A DNA stretch of 64,000 nucleotides from Ooceraea biroi (lineage: Eukaryota; Arthropoda; Insecta; Hymenoptera; Formicidae). The notes under the pieces are model-generated. The model had not been told where the DNA came from. It saw only the letters and a list, made by a program, of their open reading frames with translations, and searched no databases. Made by a program: the position numbers and the translations under genes. This document shows, piece by piece, positions 1-13,634 of the stretch; within the stretch, counting starts at the first letter, position 1, and each line of letters opens with the position of its first letter. Location of the stretch: the NCBI RefSeq assembly GCF_003672135.1, contig NC_039511.1:1204464-1268463 (forward strand). The letters are read 5' to 3'.

Positions 1-2748
1 CGAGAGTCAAAACGAAAACGGATATCAGAGGACTATTTCCCAATATGTAATAACAGATAAGAGTACGTTGCAGGCAGTATTGGAGCGTTATCGCGACACC
101 TAATCGCGATTTATAGGCTCGGCTGGTTTATCGGGAAAAGAAATTTCCATTGTGACGACAAACTCGAGAGAGGGGAGATAAGGTGACGCGCACACATCGA
201 CCGAAGTAAGGAGAGCCGGTGGTAGCAAGAGTTTTAATAGAATTCATGTGTCATCGGGGTTCGCGAGGAGAGATCGGGGGTTATCGCGGAGGTTGCGAGC
301 AAGGGTTAAACCAGTAAAACACACGAAGAACTTCTGACGTGTCGGGATACGCGTGATCGACGGCCGGAACGGCGAAACTCGAGGAAAGCCGGCAATCGTT
401 CTCGGTTTGATTTACCCACCTGCGAAGGGACGATAAATCCCCGATAACTCTATACGGGATGTCAAAATTCAATCGCGCTGCGACGACAGCGACCTTTCGT
501 ACACGCCTCAGTTCTCCTCTCTCTTTTTCTCTTTTTTTAAGAAGTAAAACGCGCGTCCGCTAGATCAGAAGCATCGAATCGAATTTCTGGCACGGAACGC
601 TGCTACTAAAATCAGTGTGACTCGCTTATCTCCGGAAATTACTTTCTGCTTGCCACGCGTATTTGGATAAAATGAGATTTCATGAGGCACGAATGCTCTC
701 GGGCCTAGATTCCAGTCGCTCTTCTGATATGCCGTGCCGACGTGTGAAGCACGCATCGTTATCCAAAAACCATCAAGCTAGATATAATTGCCTGGTCTGG
801 ATAAGTATCTTCGGATTTATTGGCACATAACTCATGGATTCCGCAGTTCACGAGATTCGAACTCGTCGGAGCTTCTCGATGCTCGATTTTAAAACGATCG
901 GATTCTGATGCTCTGTTGGTGCGGAATGGCCGCACTAAATCGCTATGTAAGCGGAATACGATCTCTCAACGTTTTCGAATTTACGTTGGAGACTCGCACA
1001 ATGGATATTTCTCCACGAATTACATCAAGAGATTTCAAAGACGAATGTTGCGGATACCAAATGTCAGACAGACAATTTCGAAGAGTCAGTTTGCGAAACT
1101 TCGTCGAAAGCCACGATTAAAGCTTTCTTGTCTTTCTGATATTTCTTAATAAAGAGTTTCCCGACACGTGACGGCTTCCAACCGCGATTCCCTGCGAAAT
1201 TGTCGGCCTTTTTACGAGCTGTGCAAACAAAAAGCACAGATGGAAATGCGGCGGCGTTAGGTAGCGAACAATCTGCGTGTATCAAAGGTAAAAATAATAA
1301 CCAGTCGACCGAAGGCGAGTGGCACTCCACTTTTCCTGCGAGACAATAGCGGTAGAAATAGCGGCGAGACCCGCAAAAAGAATTGCCAACTCTCTCTTCT
1401 TCCCGCTTTTCCTTTTCCTTCCGCTTTTTCTGACATCACGTGCCCGCCGTAAATTATTCGCGGACAGATATCCTTCAGACAAATCGCGTTAAAGTCGAAA
1501 TAAATTTCCGGATAATTAAAATACTGCTTGGAAAAAGAGTTTTCCTCAACATTTGCGTTAATCGTGACATTCCCCCGAAATTTGCGATGAGAAAAAACAT
1601 CTGCTGATAGCTTTTACATTATTTTTCAATTATCAGTTAATTTAGCAAGCTCATTTAGACTACTAACTGTCGTGAAAATTGTTTTACCGCGATAACGCGT
1701 TAATAAATATTAATAAAAATTCAGGTTACACTGAATGTTAACGACAAATAAAATATGGAAAATGCATTTAATAAAGAATATCACGTTATCTCAAGCGCGG
1801 AAAGCACTTCTTTATTAATTACGCCACAAAAAATCATATCTTCCCAAGCCGATCCCTTCGAATCCATCCGTATCTCTTTCTCTTCTTTACTCGTTATCGA
1901 AGACCACGTTGCAATAAAACGTCTGAATTATTGATCCCCCGAAACATCTAGCGGCTGCAATTAAACACCGGATGAAGTCATATCTCCTGTTTTACTTTTC
2001 CGTTCGTCTCTAACGAGGGTCGATCGGAGTGTCGGTCGAAAGGGAAAGGGCTCGGATGTCGTTATTGCGATCGCTGACATCAGAATTACGACGCATCGGG
2101 GATGTGGTCCTCAATTTCCTGGCGCAATCTGTTCATTTGCATTTTTGCGCCGGAATGTCCGAACATTCCGCCGTCGTGCATTTTGCTTTTGCGCGCGGCT
2201 CGCCGCGCGCACACTCGGACACATTAATGACGTCCGGCATCGCTCACGTTCGATGATCGAATTTTTCCGTAATACGCGAGAGACGCATCTACTCGCTTAT
2301 GTAATTAATTATGTGTGCCTCGATTGCTTCGCATTGGCGAAACATGAAAAAAAACCCGTCGGTGGATCGCGAATTTCCTTCAATTCCCTGCGAACGCGAA
2401 TGTGCAACGGGATGTCGTTAATACAGCCGATTGTATTATACGTTACGAACGTCGAGCGAATTAGCGAAATCGAAACAAAGAAATTCGGAATCTATTATAC
2501 CACGGCCGCCTCCTCCACCGGCCAAATTACCTTCCCTCGGGGAAGCTCGAGTAACGCAAGCGCGTCCGAAAATTGCCAGTGTGGTCTTCAACTATGTTCC
2601 CACAAATTTCCGACCCGTACCTGTCTCTAGACCTGGGATTATGATCCGAGTTATAACTCACGCACTGTCACTTCGAGACGCGGCTAATCGATGTGCGAAT
2701 GATGGAGTGAATGGTCTAGATCCCTTCGCTCGCGTGCCTGATACTCAC
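1..2748 (-). other. Glypican intron 1, third segment (continues past the left edge)
   Basis: Non-coding sequence downstream of ratchet point 1. It has pyrimidine-rich tracts near 516-540 and 1390-1435, an AT-rich block around 1600-1800, one POU octamer at 2135-2142 and a weak ratchet-like site at 421/418. No exon was recognised. Confidence 0.5.
410..445 (-). promoter_or_regulatory. Weak recursive splice site candidate
   Basis: The minus strand reads TTTATCGTCCCTTCGCAG then GTGGGTAAATC, with AG at 421-420 and GT at 419-418. The tract is short and broken by G, and the donor is below consensus at +3/+4. It resembles the two strong sites in layout but not in strength. Confidence 0.15.
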
Positions 2749-2790
2749 CTGAAACAGAAAGAAGCAAAGAACATTGAATAACGTGCAATA
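2735..2790 (-). promoter_or_regulatory. Recursive splice site (ratchet point 1), strong candidate
   Basis: The minus strand reads a 20-nt tract at 2770-2751 with only two purines, ending CTGTTTC, then AG at 2750-2749 and GTGAGTAT starting at 2748. Acceptor and donor abut with no exon between them. The core TTTCTGTTTCAGGT is identical to the site at 31.9 kb. It lies 57.2 kb into the glypican intron and 29.2 kb beyond the other site. Confidence 0.72.
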
Positions 2791-3379
2791 TTGATGTTCT
2801 ATCAAGCTTTTTCAGATATTGGAAGTCGCTATTAAATTTTTAACAGAACAGAACGACATTAATTCTCGCATTCGTCCAAATATGCGAATTCACTTTACGC
2901 GTTATTTACGGAGACCGCAATGCGCGATAATTCGATTATTACTATTATTCTTATCAATTAATTTTCGCCCACGATCGGACTCTCCCATTATCTCATTATC
3001 AGCGGATTCCCCATCGTCGATGCCTATCATAACGTCACCGCTTAATTGAGGTGAATGGCCAGAGATAACAGCGACATCAGGTTCTATTGATTTCCGACTT
3101 CGAAATCGCGAGAACGATGTAAAGATGGACGGCAGATAAAATTTGTCGAATAAATCCCCCACGTGCGGCTGCATCATTAGTCAAAAGCCGTGCGCTGCTC
3201 TCCGTATTATCGTGCCACGTTGGGCCTTTGCGGGAAAGCCGGAGGGAAACGGGGAATATTAAACGCACGGCCGGTGCAGACACAGGCACAGGGGCGGGAT
3301 TGTAATTCCGAATGCAGTGTTTGCATATTTGACATTTACGACTTAAGTAATCCCACCGCGATCCTTTCCCCGTCACGTT

Positions 3380-3423
3380 CCTCCACCTCCTCCCTCCTCT
3401 CCCTTTCTCTCTCTCTCTCCCTT
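3380..3423. repeat. CT-rich simple repeat
   Basis: A nearly pure pyrimidine tract ending in (CT)n. Confidence 0.9.
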
Positions 3424-3978
3424 CGTCGCGGATCAGATTGCCCCCCGCCTCTCGCCGACCTCCCTGGATTTTAAGACGCCTGCAAATTACGATCACGATC
3501 GTGCGTATCGCGTCGGTAGATCTTTCGTATTTCTGTTAGTAACTGAGTGTATTAATACCGCCGGCGCGATTTCAGAGATCTTCCTCGGGAAGAATTCGCA
3601 GTGTCTGCAGTATGCGAGAAAATTCGAGAGGCAATTAATTACGCGAGATATTTGGCAATGATCTTTCCTCGCGAAAGGGAAAAACGAGTTATCCTTGCTC
3701 TATTTTTACTTTTTTATTTTATGAAATATCTATGCATGATATCTATTTATCATTATGCAGACATCATTTACATCGTGTTGCAACTCTTTCGCGTGGCGTC
3801 TCCGAGAACACGTTCTCCATCTCGAACGTAAATTAACAGTCGCGATTTTCTACCTTGAGAAATCCGCCGTGTGTTTCAGTCCGGACACACCTTTGCGAGA
3901 TTCGCCCGCACACGGATACGCACGTCTGTGTCTGTGAATGCCGTGAAGAAAAGGATAGGAGTGCGTCGTAAAATCGGC

Positions 3979-3991
3979 ATGCAAATGACAG
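3979..3991. promoter_or_regulatory. Fused POU octamer and Meis/Hth motif
   Basis: ATGCAAATGACAG joins the octamer ATGCAAAT to TGACAG with a one-base overlap. The sites are exact; occupancy is unknown. Confidence 0.25.
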
Positions 3992-4110
3992 AAACGCCAA
4001 ACAAATTAAGATATCCGCTTTTGGACCGCATTACGCATGTCCTCTGCGACCGGTGGTCTTTGCAATTGGCTTCTGCAAAAAAGAAATTATTCCTGAAAAA
4101 ACCGAACGAC

Positions 4111-4139
4111 GAAAGAGAGAGAAAGAAAGAGAAAGAGAC
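4111..4139. repeat. GA-rich simple repeat
   Basis: A purine tract of GAAA/GAGA units. Confidence 0.9.
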
Positions 4140-5883
4140 TCAAAGATATTGATAAACTACTGATCGCGGGATTCGAACGATGCGAGTGTATTTCGATCCA
4201 TTACAAGAATGCAATCCTTGATATTAATTATCATTGTTCAAAATTTTATCAGATGCTTAATTTTTTTCGGACATTAGCGCTTCACGGAACATGTGTTCCA
4301 TCTGTCATATCGTCTCTCCTATTCATCTCTCGATTGCAATCGATGCGATAACCCAGATAACATTTCGAACGTCGGTTTTGAGAACAAACGGTCGGTACTA
4401 TGAGGCGTCCGGTGGAAACCATACACCATCATCGTGTACTGCGTCTTCTCCCAAGGCGCTAATTTTGCAATGTGAATATTAATGACTCCGAGCATAATCC
4501 CGCTGACTGCGTAATCCGATCGTTAACGATCGGCGTGGGATACGCGTCTCGGCGTTTCGGGACTCTCGGTGTACATTACAATCGGAAACTCGAATAGTGT
4601 TGTCAATTATCTCGCGATTAAGATATCGTCCAACGTTCTCTCGTGCTGAAGGGATCCGAAACTAAAAACAAAATTACTAAACGAAATTGGCGAACCGCGA
4701 GCGGTTGACGTGACGCATGCAAACGCGAAGTGTCTGTCTTCGTGCAGCGCGAGACGCATTACTATCGATTTTACGAGGAGAGTGCACTCGCGCGACGAGC
4801 AGTTTTCGCGCTCGGTAAACAAGAAAAACGCATCCGGCGAAGGGGCCCGTTTAATGACTCGCGCGGGCGAGTTCCGAGTGAACGACACGCCAATAAGGCG
4901 GAAAAGCAGGTTAATGGTGAAACCGTAAAACCGTGTCGGTTCCGCGAACAATTCGTCTTCGTGCAAGCTCACGCGGCATCGCGCTCTTTTCACGTCGACC
5001 TCATCCCGCCTCGCGCGCGCGAGTGCTGAAGAATAGCCCTTCGTCCTATCCATCTTTCCCGCCGGTAACATCGGCTGAAGCGCCTCTTTAACGGAAGCTC
5101 TTCAACCGCGAAATCAGTTAAGCACAGTTCGTGCACTGGTCCCGTTTACAGCGTGTAAAGGTTCTTTCTATCTCTCTCTTTCTCTCTCCCTCGCGGCCAG
5201 AAAAGACGCGTCCTCGTCGGGATGAGATGTTACCGAAAGAAGTTTCAAAACGAAACTGTGAAAGAGAAAAAGACAGAAAGATACGTGTCGGAGTGAGATT
5301 AAAATGAAAGCTCTGTTGGAGCTGTATTAAAGAGGACGACTCTGAAGATCGAGAATGGAGAGGAACCGAGAAAAGATAGATCCAGAGTAGATTAAAAGGT
5401 CCAACAGTTAATACCAATGAAATTCTGTACTCGTCACAAGAGTTACACTTTTATAATTACAATATAATATCTTATCTCTCCTCTCTTCCTATATAGCGAG
5501 TGTTGAAATCTTGATTGTTCTCGAACTCAGAGGCGGAGCGAAATAGCGGTCGCTGCATTCTTCTTCCGCAATGTAAATAACGCGAGGCTGCATTAGCGCG
5601 CGGCGCGCGCGTATGATTCCCATATCTCCAAGCATATGCGCTTCGGAAAAATCTCCTTCTGCCTCATAAAGCCGCTTCCTGATGCATCTAAAATGTTGGA
5701 TCGCGGCTTTGGGCGGCGATCAGCGGTGCTTTTCAGTCGAACGCTCCTACACACTTGACCCAGAAAGCCGGGTGCCACAGATAGAATCGCATAAGGAGAG
5801 AATATGAGCGAGCGGCGATGAAGATGGAGAGATAGAGAGCGAGGAAGCGAGAAGAAGCGAAGTGTCATGAGAAGAAAAAGGAG

Positions 5884-5886
<3 letters not shown>

Positions 5887-5914
<28 letters not shown>
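5887..5914. repeat. (AG)n microsatellite
   Basis: Fourteen uninterrupted AG dinucleotides inside a longer purine-rich stretch. Confidence 0.95.
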
Positions 5915-6798
5915 GCAGAGGAAGGGGGAAAAGATCGTAAAAGGGACCCCACATTGAATCGTTTGGCACTTGAGGGACCCACCGCCACTCGTAACCACCC
6001 TCTTGACCTTATGTACCCTCCTTTACAGCATTTTTAAGGCCCAAGCCACCTGCACTCACGTACACCGGCGAATACGATACTTCTCTCTGGAAAATACTTC
6101 GATCTTTCTTCCCCATGTACACTCCCACACGACCGAGAGAGGCGACTTTGGGGGGGCCAGGCCCCCGGGGGAAGGCTTCCGGTAAAGAGCTCCCTCGAAA
6201 GGGTCCGTATTTGCGATCGACTGTATGCGCGGCTGCCGCTCGTTCTCTGTTTTATTTATCTTTCTTAGAGGGACACCGTTACACGTGTGTACCGGAGCTG
6301 TCCGCGTGTCGTTCGATCGGGAAACGAAGTGGATGCACTGGAATGCGAGAACCTGAAATTCTCTCGCCATTCCGGAAAAAAGAAAGAAAGGAAGAGATGA
6401 ATAGAGAGACTCTCGAGTTTCAAAATGGATTCAGAAATTTCCTTATAACTTGGATTCTCTCGTGACAAAAATTTCAAGAACTACCTGAGTTCAGCAGCGA
6501 GCAAACGCAAAGTTTGATCAATCAGCAAGAAAACGTCAGATGAAATTCCTCGCCGAGAAGAGATCGAGAGCTCCGCTTCGTCGGTTAAACGAAGTTTCCA
6601 GTGGCGAACGTCTTACAGGCATGGACCACACATCGAGATTGCACTTTTCGGTATTTCAGAGGTAGAAACGAGGGATCGTGCGGAAAAAATCCCTGTTGCT
6701 AGGCCAGTTTCATCAATGAAGCGGTCGAGAGCCGCGCGTGCGGCCGCTGCACATTCCGGTGCTGCAGCGGTGGCCGTGGTGCATACCCAGAGCGGAGC

Positions 6799-6860
6799 GG
6801 AGAGGAAGAGAGAGAGCCAGAGAGAGGCAAAGGGAGAGAGAGAAAGAGAGAAAAAGAGAC
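6799..6860. repeat. GA-rich simple repeat
   Basis: An imperfect purine tract (GAGA/GAAA units) of about 60 bp. It generates spurious Arg-Glu frames on this strand and Ser-Leu frames on the other. Confidence 0.9.
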
Positions 6861-9800
6861 CCGACACTGACACCATGTAAAAAGAACGAATTGACAGCTT
6901 TGTGCTTGTCGACGTCGGCCGGGACCCCGTGCAATTTATGCCGAGGATACGTATGTATACGCGCGGATCGGTATCTGGGCCCCCGACTGCCGCGGCGAGT
7001 ACCGGAGCCCGCCTCGAATCTCCCGAGATTGCACCGGCGAGATTTCGAGCTGCAGCTGCCTCGCGCCCAATGCATTATTCTCCCTCGACTTCGATTAACC
7101 GCGGCTGACCGGTGGATCGAGGTGACGTTTCCACTTTGGCCTCATGTACGTGCTCGTGTGACATGAGCGCACGGTGCACCTGGTAGAAACTGTCAACGCG
7201 GCGCTCGCAAGGCGCCACGCGATTTAAATGTCAATCCCGAGAGTTGTCAAAGGAAAATCAAACTGTCGCGGTTCGATCGAGTGAGGAAGATGAATGTTTG
7301 AGACAACATCAACAGAATCGACTGCCGTTCAATTTTCGTTATGGGGAGAGATGATATTCTCCTCGGATTTAATCTCCTTGGAGATTAAAAAGAGAAGAGA
7401 CACGAAGTGTACGCGAGTGCTGCAATTAGACGGGTCAATTAAAACCGGCGAATGTGTTACGAATAAATTAATTATGTCGCTGAATGAGTTACGCAAATCC
7501 ATAAAACATCAGTGCTTTAGCGCTGCGTGTTTACTGAATATTTAATTTGTTGCTCGAGTAATAGCCAAGCAAATCGCGTTAACTTCTCTCTTTCTCTCGC
7601 TCGCTCGTATGTCGTTCAATGAGATTTACATGGAATTGTATAAAGCACGTCCAGCAACGTGCGTAACACGATTCGCCGACGCACTCGGCGATCGCATCGG
7701 CAATCGAGTTAGCCTTGCAATGAAAATTTTTGCAAATATTCCTTAATTAACAAATTTACAAACACTGCGAAATACTAATGGGAAATGACCATTTATTTAT
7801 AATGCAGATTTGTTCTGCTTATAAACAAATAATTAATGAGGGATTTATATTCGAGTTACGCGTATCGCCGCGCATATCGCCACAATTAAATTAAATGTTC
7901 TCGTTCTTTTCTCTCTTTTACTCTCCATGCAATCGCAAACAAAATACATCAGCGTTACGAGTGCTCTTTCTCCTTCATCTCCTTCGCGATTGTGTCTCTC
8001 TCTTTGCCGATTATATAATATAATTCCTCTTTAATATTCAGTCGCAATCGTCACGGCGATTATTAAATCATTCCGTAATCAAATATCATCCCGAGGAATT
8101 AATCGGCAAACGGGGGAAACGGGAGGCCGGGAGGGAAGTCGCATCTCGCTCATTCATAAATTCACACTAGCTCGCATTCAACGAGCCCGCGAAAGCAGTT
8201 TCCGTATTTTGCCGGTTTAACCGAGCGGAACGCAATAAAATCCATTTTGCGTGCAACGTAACGGAACGCGATGCGATCCTTTCATGGTAACAATAAAGAT
8301 GCGTAGGGTGCGAAGCACGCGAGCAACACCAGAACGGCTTCCCTCGCACGAGCGATCTTAATTGCCACAAATTTCAGTGGAAACTTCGTTTCGGACGGAC
8401 AGACGGATCGACGGACGTACAATTCGATGGACGGCAATTTGATCGAGGCGTGGCGAGAATCGGCCGGCAGCTGGTTGCTGGACCATCGTGAATCGCATCA
8501 CGTTCTTGCGCGCAACTTGTTGCATTTGTAGCAAAAAAAAGGGCGAAACGACTGGTAAGCCGGTTCGTAAATTTGATCAGCGCCCGCATCGCCCAGATCG
8601 CCATCGATCCGAATGTGGATATAATTGACATCTCGCGGGGCACGGTACGCGAAGGTGCTCGTTAAACAAGCAACGCTTCGCGATTTCGGACTCTCCTCTC
8701 TCTCCTCCCACTTCCTCTCCCAGGAGGGAAATTACTGCTATTTGTGAACACCCGGTAAAAAGTTTGATGGACGTAATGAACTTGGGTGTAGGCGCTAAAT
8801 TCAATGCACTCCGAAGAAATTCATTCTGGTCTCCGAGTTCCTTCGAGGAGCGACAGCCCAGCGCCCTGAGCCCGGAAGCCCGTTTGCAAAACGCGATGAA
8901 TTCAGACGAAGAAATTACGACGACCGCCTGGTCCCTCCCTCGGATGACCCCTTTGACGACGTACAAAGCGAGGGTACGCCCGACGGGGGTTTTCTCCACC
9001 GGTTTTATTCACATCATCGAATGCCTCTCGCGGTGCAGTCGCGCGAGCGCACGTTTCCTTTCTCTCTCTATCTCTCTTTCTCCGTGCAATAATTCCGCCG
9101 TGGTGAGAAAATCGCGCTCGTGAGTCACATTAACCGGCCGGGGGTACGGGAGAAGGCTATGAGAGACGGGTATGAGAGTGCCGAGAGACCGCAGACAGAC
9201 AGCCTCAATGAAGGTTTTCTCTCTGACAATCGGCCGAGTCGTTCGCGCCCGCAGCGAATCCGTTCATATTTCGCAATTTGCGCTCATACACACGGCGCAC
9301 AAAGGCAAATATTCTCGGAGGCCGCGCGTTCTAAGTCTCATTTACGCACGCTAATTATTCTCGGCGCTTTGACATCCGTGCGTTTTCGTTCTTGACTTCA
9401 GGGTAATTAAAAGCGGATTGACAACGCGGAGCAAGGCAGATTTAACATTTTAGTGGTGGTTGCGAGAATCGCGATAGTCCTGCCGGCGCACATGCGGTTA
9501 TTTCAGATATAATTATGTTGCGAGATTACTTTGCAAACGTGTTATCTGTTTCGTGTTTTATCTGCGCGTAGATCGAACACTGAAAAGCTTTTCTCTTCCC
9601 ATCTGCTGTCAGTTTGATTGTGAAACTACAAATGTGTGTTGCGAAAAGTTTGTAATGAAAACTGAAATAGAATGTTGACTTGTTACTAGGATAATAGTCC
9701 GCAATCGTGTATGTATGCGCTCGCGTGTGTATGTGGATATCAGGACATTTAAACAGATGTAGTCTTCGAACTTATTTTGATGCGTTCGACGTATCTCAAT

Positions 9801-9884
9801 AAATATAATTAAATCAGAATAATTATGTTCTCCACGTGGCAGCTAAATTAATAAATTACATGCAACAAATATAAACAGCAAACT

Positions 9885-9934
9885 TGATTGATTGACATGC
9901 AATTACACTGACCGTTATTTGCATTTCGATCAAA
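9885..9934. promoter_or_regulatory. Candidate enhancer core: Hox/Exd/Hth, POU and TCF-like sites
   Basis: Within 50 bp lie TGATTGATTGACA (9885-9897, overlapping Exd-Hox TGATTGAT and Meis/Hth TGACA), the POU octamer ATTTGCAT (9917-9924) and GATCAAA (9928-9934, the core of a TCF site). The motif matches are seen directly; enhancer function is inference. Confidence 0.3.
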
Positions 9935-10030
9935 CAGTCCACACATTTTTGCGCGACACGACAAACACATAAATCCATCAAAAGACTTTTACCTCGCAAA
10001 GCTCAATAAAAGCCCTTCACGCGAGTGAGT

Positions 10031-10098
10031 GCTCCGCAATCTAAAATTGCTAAGCAATTAATCGACTACGAGTGTCGATTAATTGCTTCGAGCGGAGC
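10031..10098. repeat. Long hairpin (inverted repeat)
   Basis: The arms AAGCAATTAATCGAC (10052-10066) and GTCGATTAATTGCTT (10074-10088) are perfect complements of 15 bp around a 7-nt loop. A second outer stem pairs GCTCCGC (10031-10037) with GCGGAGC (10092-10098) across an asymmetric 14/3-nt internal loop. The stem is too short and asymmetric for a typical pre-miRNA, but it would fold in either transcript. Confidence 0.8.
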
Positions 10099-10255
10099 TA
10101 AAAATCCACACCGATATCTGCAGAGTATACCTCGAATACAGTCTCTCCGTTGAAACGATGTCAGGCGACGACATCGCGACGTGGCGTTCCACATTGCCGA
10201 GATTTTCTCGAGTAAAGCAGCGACATTTGCCGCACAAAAGACCACTCGGGTGAAC

Positions 10256-10284
10256 GAGAGAGAAAGAGAAAGAGAGAGAGAGAG
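10256..10284. repeat. GA-rich simple repeat
   Basis: GAGAGAAAGAGAAAG followed by (AG)n. Confidence 0.9.
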
Positions 10285-13200
10285 TGATGCAGGGAGGAGG
10301 AAAAGCGAAAGCACAAAACTCTCCGTGAAAAAGTTCGTCGATAAGAGCGACGGCGTGCGGGTGGGCGGTAGGTTACTCGTCGGTGGGCTCGCACCGACAT
10401 TGTTACATAAATAAACGCGGCTCGTCTAGACATCGCGGGTTTATCGGTTTCCAGTTTGCTCAAAACCGCACACCGCCGTCTCCCTGCCTCTCCTCCGCTT
10501 CAACCCCTTGCCGAGGGCGCTCGGAGAGCTTTCATTTCTTTCCGATACGGCCACCCTTGACGGGTATTACGCTAAATAAGGCCGGCAACGAGCACAACTG
10601 CCGATGGCATACCTCTTCCTGAACTCGTTCTTTTGATCTTTGCATGCCGCAGGATGTCGAAGGATACAAATTTGATTTGTGAAACGCTCTGATCTATAAT
10701 TTGTTAATTCATAACATATTGATATTAATAATTCTGCCTCCATTCGTTAGAATAAAAGACGATTCCGGATCCGAATATCTCGGAACTTTCCCGATGATCG
10801 TGTCGTTTCCGAACGGTCGGTTCCGAAGGCGATCGTGATCTTACGAGGAGTGCGGAGAATCCGGGAGGAGATCGAGCAGGGATAACGTGCCGGCATAGGA
10901 AATAAATTCAGCGGAAGTGAACTCTCCGTTCGATCTTCCGGGCGGTCTTCCGGGAGCGAGGAGTGGGCAAGGAGGGTATAATGGGATGTGGAGGAAGGAT
11001 TCCTCACGAACGCATGCAAAGTGCGAATTCAGATGGGCGTGGAGATGCGGAAGGATTTGCGGGACGAGATAGACGGAGATCTCGGAACGGATGAGAGATT
11101 CGACGCGATCATCCTTAATGATAGGATCGCGATAGGAGCGACGTCGGTTAACGAAGCTGCGATGGTTTTAATTCATGGCAATTCGAATACCTGACCTGCC
11201 TGAGATGAGTCAGTTATTATTAGAAAATACATTTTGAATTGATTCCATGAGATGTGGAGAGCAAGTGTATCCACTCATCAGTAACGCAGATAGTCACGGA
11301 AATAGAAACAGCTAAATGCAAATGAAATATCTCAAACGTATTACCACGCGGAATAGATGGATCATTATTCAATTTCTGCAATTAAGCTTGAATGTCGGAC
11401 CGTATGATCGGTACGCTCTGCTCACTATGAATATTTGGATCGAAATTGGTTATATTTCTTTGATGTAAATTTGAAACTATGATAAAACGATCACGCGCGG
11501 TCATGGTATGCATCTAGCAGGATTTTATCCAATTGCCACATGATACACAATTAGCCGTAATTTGATAATCAATTTGGTTTTCGCTGAAGAGAGAGTACAT
11601 CGTGTGGCAATTCAGATACCGCGATATCTGAAATAAAACACGAGTTTGATGCACATTCGCTGATTGTGTGCTGTTTTGTGAAATAACGCAAATAGCGTAA
11701 AGCAATATTAAAACATGTCTAAATATAAAAAATATCCAGAAAATTTTATCGGTATCGAAAACATGATCTAAAGTGGCAACATGTACTGGATATAGAGTTG
11801 CAGAACATGGTTCTTTTTGGTACAGAACATTTCTTAAATAATTCCATGTTTTCTTTTATTCAGAAAATCTCGTTATTGGTGACCATTTAAAACGTTCTAA
11901 ATTTGCAGCGTTAATCAGATTTCAATAGTGCATCGAACGTTCTAGATGCAGTAATGGATCCAGCGATTGGGATTGAAATACTATTAATGCAGATAACTAT
12001 ATTTTCGATGTAGAGGGACGTTTAAAACATTCACACACAGATAGTCTAACCACCAGGATGGTGATCTATCTTGAATAATGTAGACTTTACGCTATTGCGT
12101 ACGCTATTACGAAGGCAAATATTGCTTTCATTATAATCACATCAATTTTTCAAAAATGTGTCGGAAAAACAATTGTTCATCTTTAGCAATATTACTCTAT
12201 TACACTGGATACTCCGGAGGTGAAAAAGTGATTGCCGTCAGTTTTAATCCCCAAAATGAGCGCATCTTCGCAAACCCACAAGCAGGAGAGACGTCTGAGC
12301 TTCCTTCTTCGTCGCGCAGCGGATGAGAGACAAAGGGTTTAAAAGCCGACGGTCCTTTCTCCGCGCGGATATGCACTAATTCGCTCGAGTTTGCGAATAT
12401 TCTTTTCTAATCACGAGCACTAATGGCTTCTTGCGATGTTTATTACATTAAGTTCTCGTAAATCTGACAATCGTTTTGACAATACGAGAGGAGAAGGTAG
12501 AAAAACACGTCGCTTCTCAAGAGTGCGTAGAAAAATCTCCAATTTACGAGTCTTAATGTCTAGGAAAAAAGATATCTCGTCCCAGTATACGAGGTGTATA
12601 ATATATTTGCAAAACATTGAAATACTTTCAAGTGCCGAAAAGCTTCGCGAAAAATTCAATGAAGTTCGATGCGCACGGAATTGATTTTGGCGAGCGCGAA
12701 GAGAGAAAGAGAGAGAGAGACTGCCACCCAATATGATGTTTGTTATTAGATTATCGACGAGCCGGGGGTGTTTATCCGCGTGCGCTAAGTGCCATTCGCT
12801 CTCTCGATTCGTTCTTCAAATGCGTTTTGATGGCTGCGTAATGGTCGCTGTTGCCCGAGTTGCTAAATGTAGCGACTGCAGTCGCGATAAACGAGCGCTA
12901 TCCCATTCGGGGTAGTCGCATACGAAAGACGCACGTTCTCACATCGAAAATAAAATCATACAAGATACACATGCTCCGACGGGATAAACATTGCGTTAGA
13001 GCCAAGAACAACACCATTGAGAAATGCGAAACTTTTCACATCGTACTTTCACAGAGGTACTCTCCAAAGAAAAATTTACAGGGTCAAAGGTAATCGAAAC
13101 GGATTTCCATTTTATCCTCGTGTTCTTCCTGCGCAAACGCGGAAAATTCTGAAAAATTCTGCATTGCATACACGCGGAGGATCATGGTGCTCGCGATTAT

Positions 13201-13634
13201 GAAAAAATGACTCTCCCGTCGACCCCATTTTCATGATGGATCGATGTCGGCGTCGCCGAGACAAATGGACATCTCGGATGTCGTCGTCGGAATACTCACG
13301 AAGCAGGTGGCAATAAAATGACGAGGATCGCGACGGGAAACCACGCAGAAAACCACGGGGAATCGTTTGACCGAGAGGAGCGAGAGCTGCAAGGGCCACG
13401 GTCTGGTGGCGATCAGTCAAAACAAAGGGACACATGGGTCCTTCATGGATAGAGATGGTGGTGCGCGGTCGACCGTCAGCCCGTGACTAAAGCCAGGGAG
13501 ATGCGTGTGCAATCACGTGCACGCACGCGTGTACCAGCGTCGTTCAGGAATGCCCGATATAATACAAAACCTGACAGGACGGCACGCAACGCTGAAGAAA
13601 CGCTGTTCGAATGCAGTCTCGAATGCAAGTCGCG

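Noticed and set aside
850..866. tRNA T-arm lookalike on the minus strand (ACGAG-TTCGAAT-CTCGT)
   Set aside because: The T-arm is perfect, but no matching acceptor 5' strand, D-arm or anticodon arm is found at the right distance, so it is not a tRNA gene.
10988..11194. Acidic 68-codon plus-strand frame
   Set aside because: It looks balanced in composition but is short, has no recognised homology and no flanking splice sites of note.
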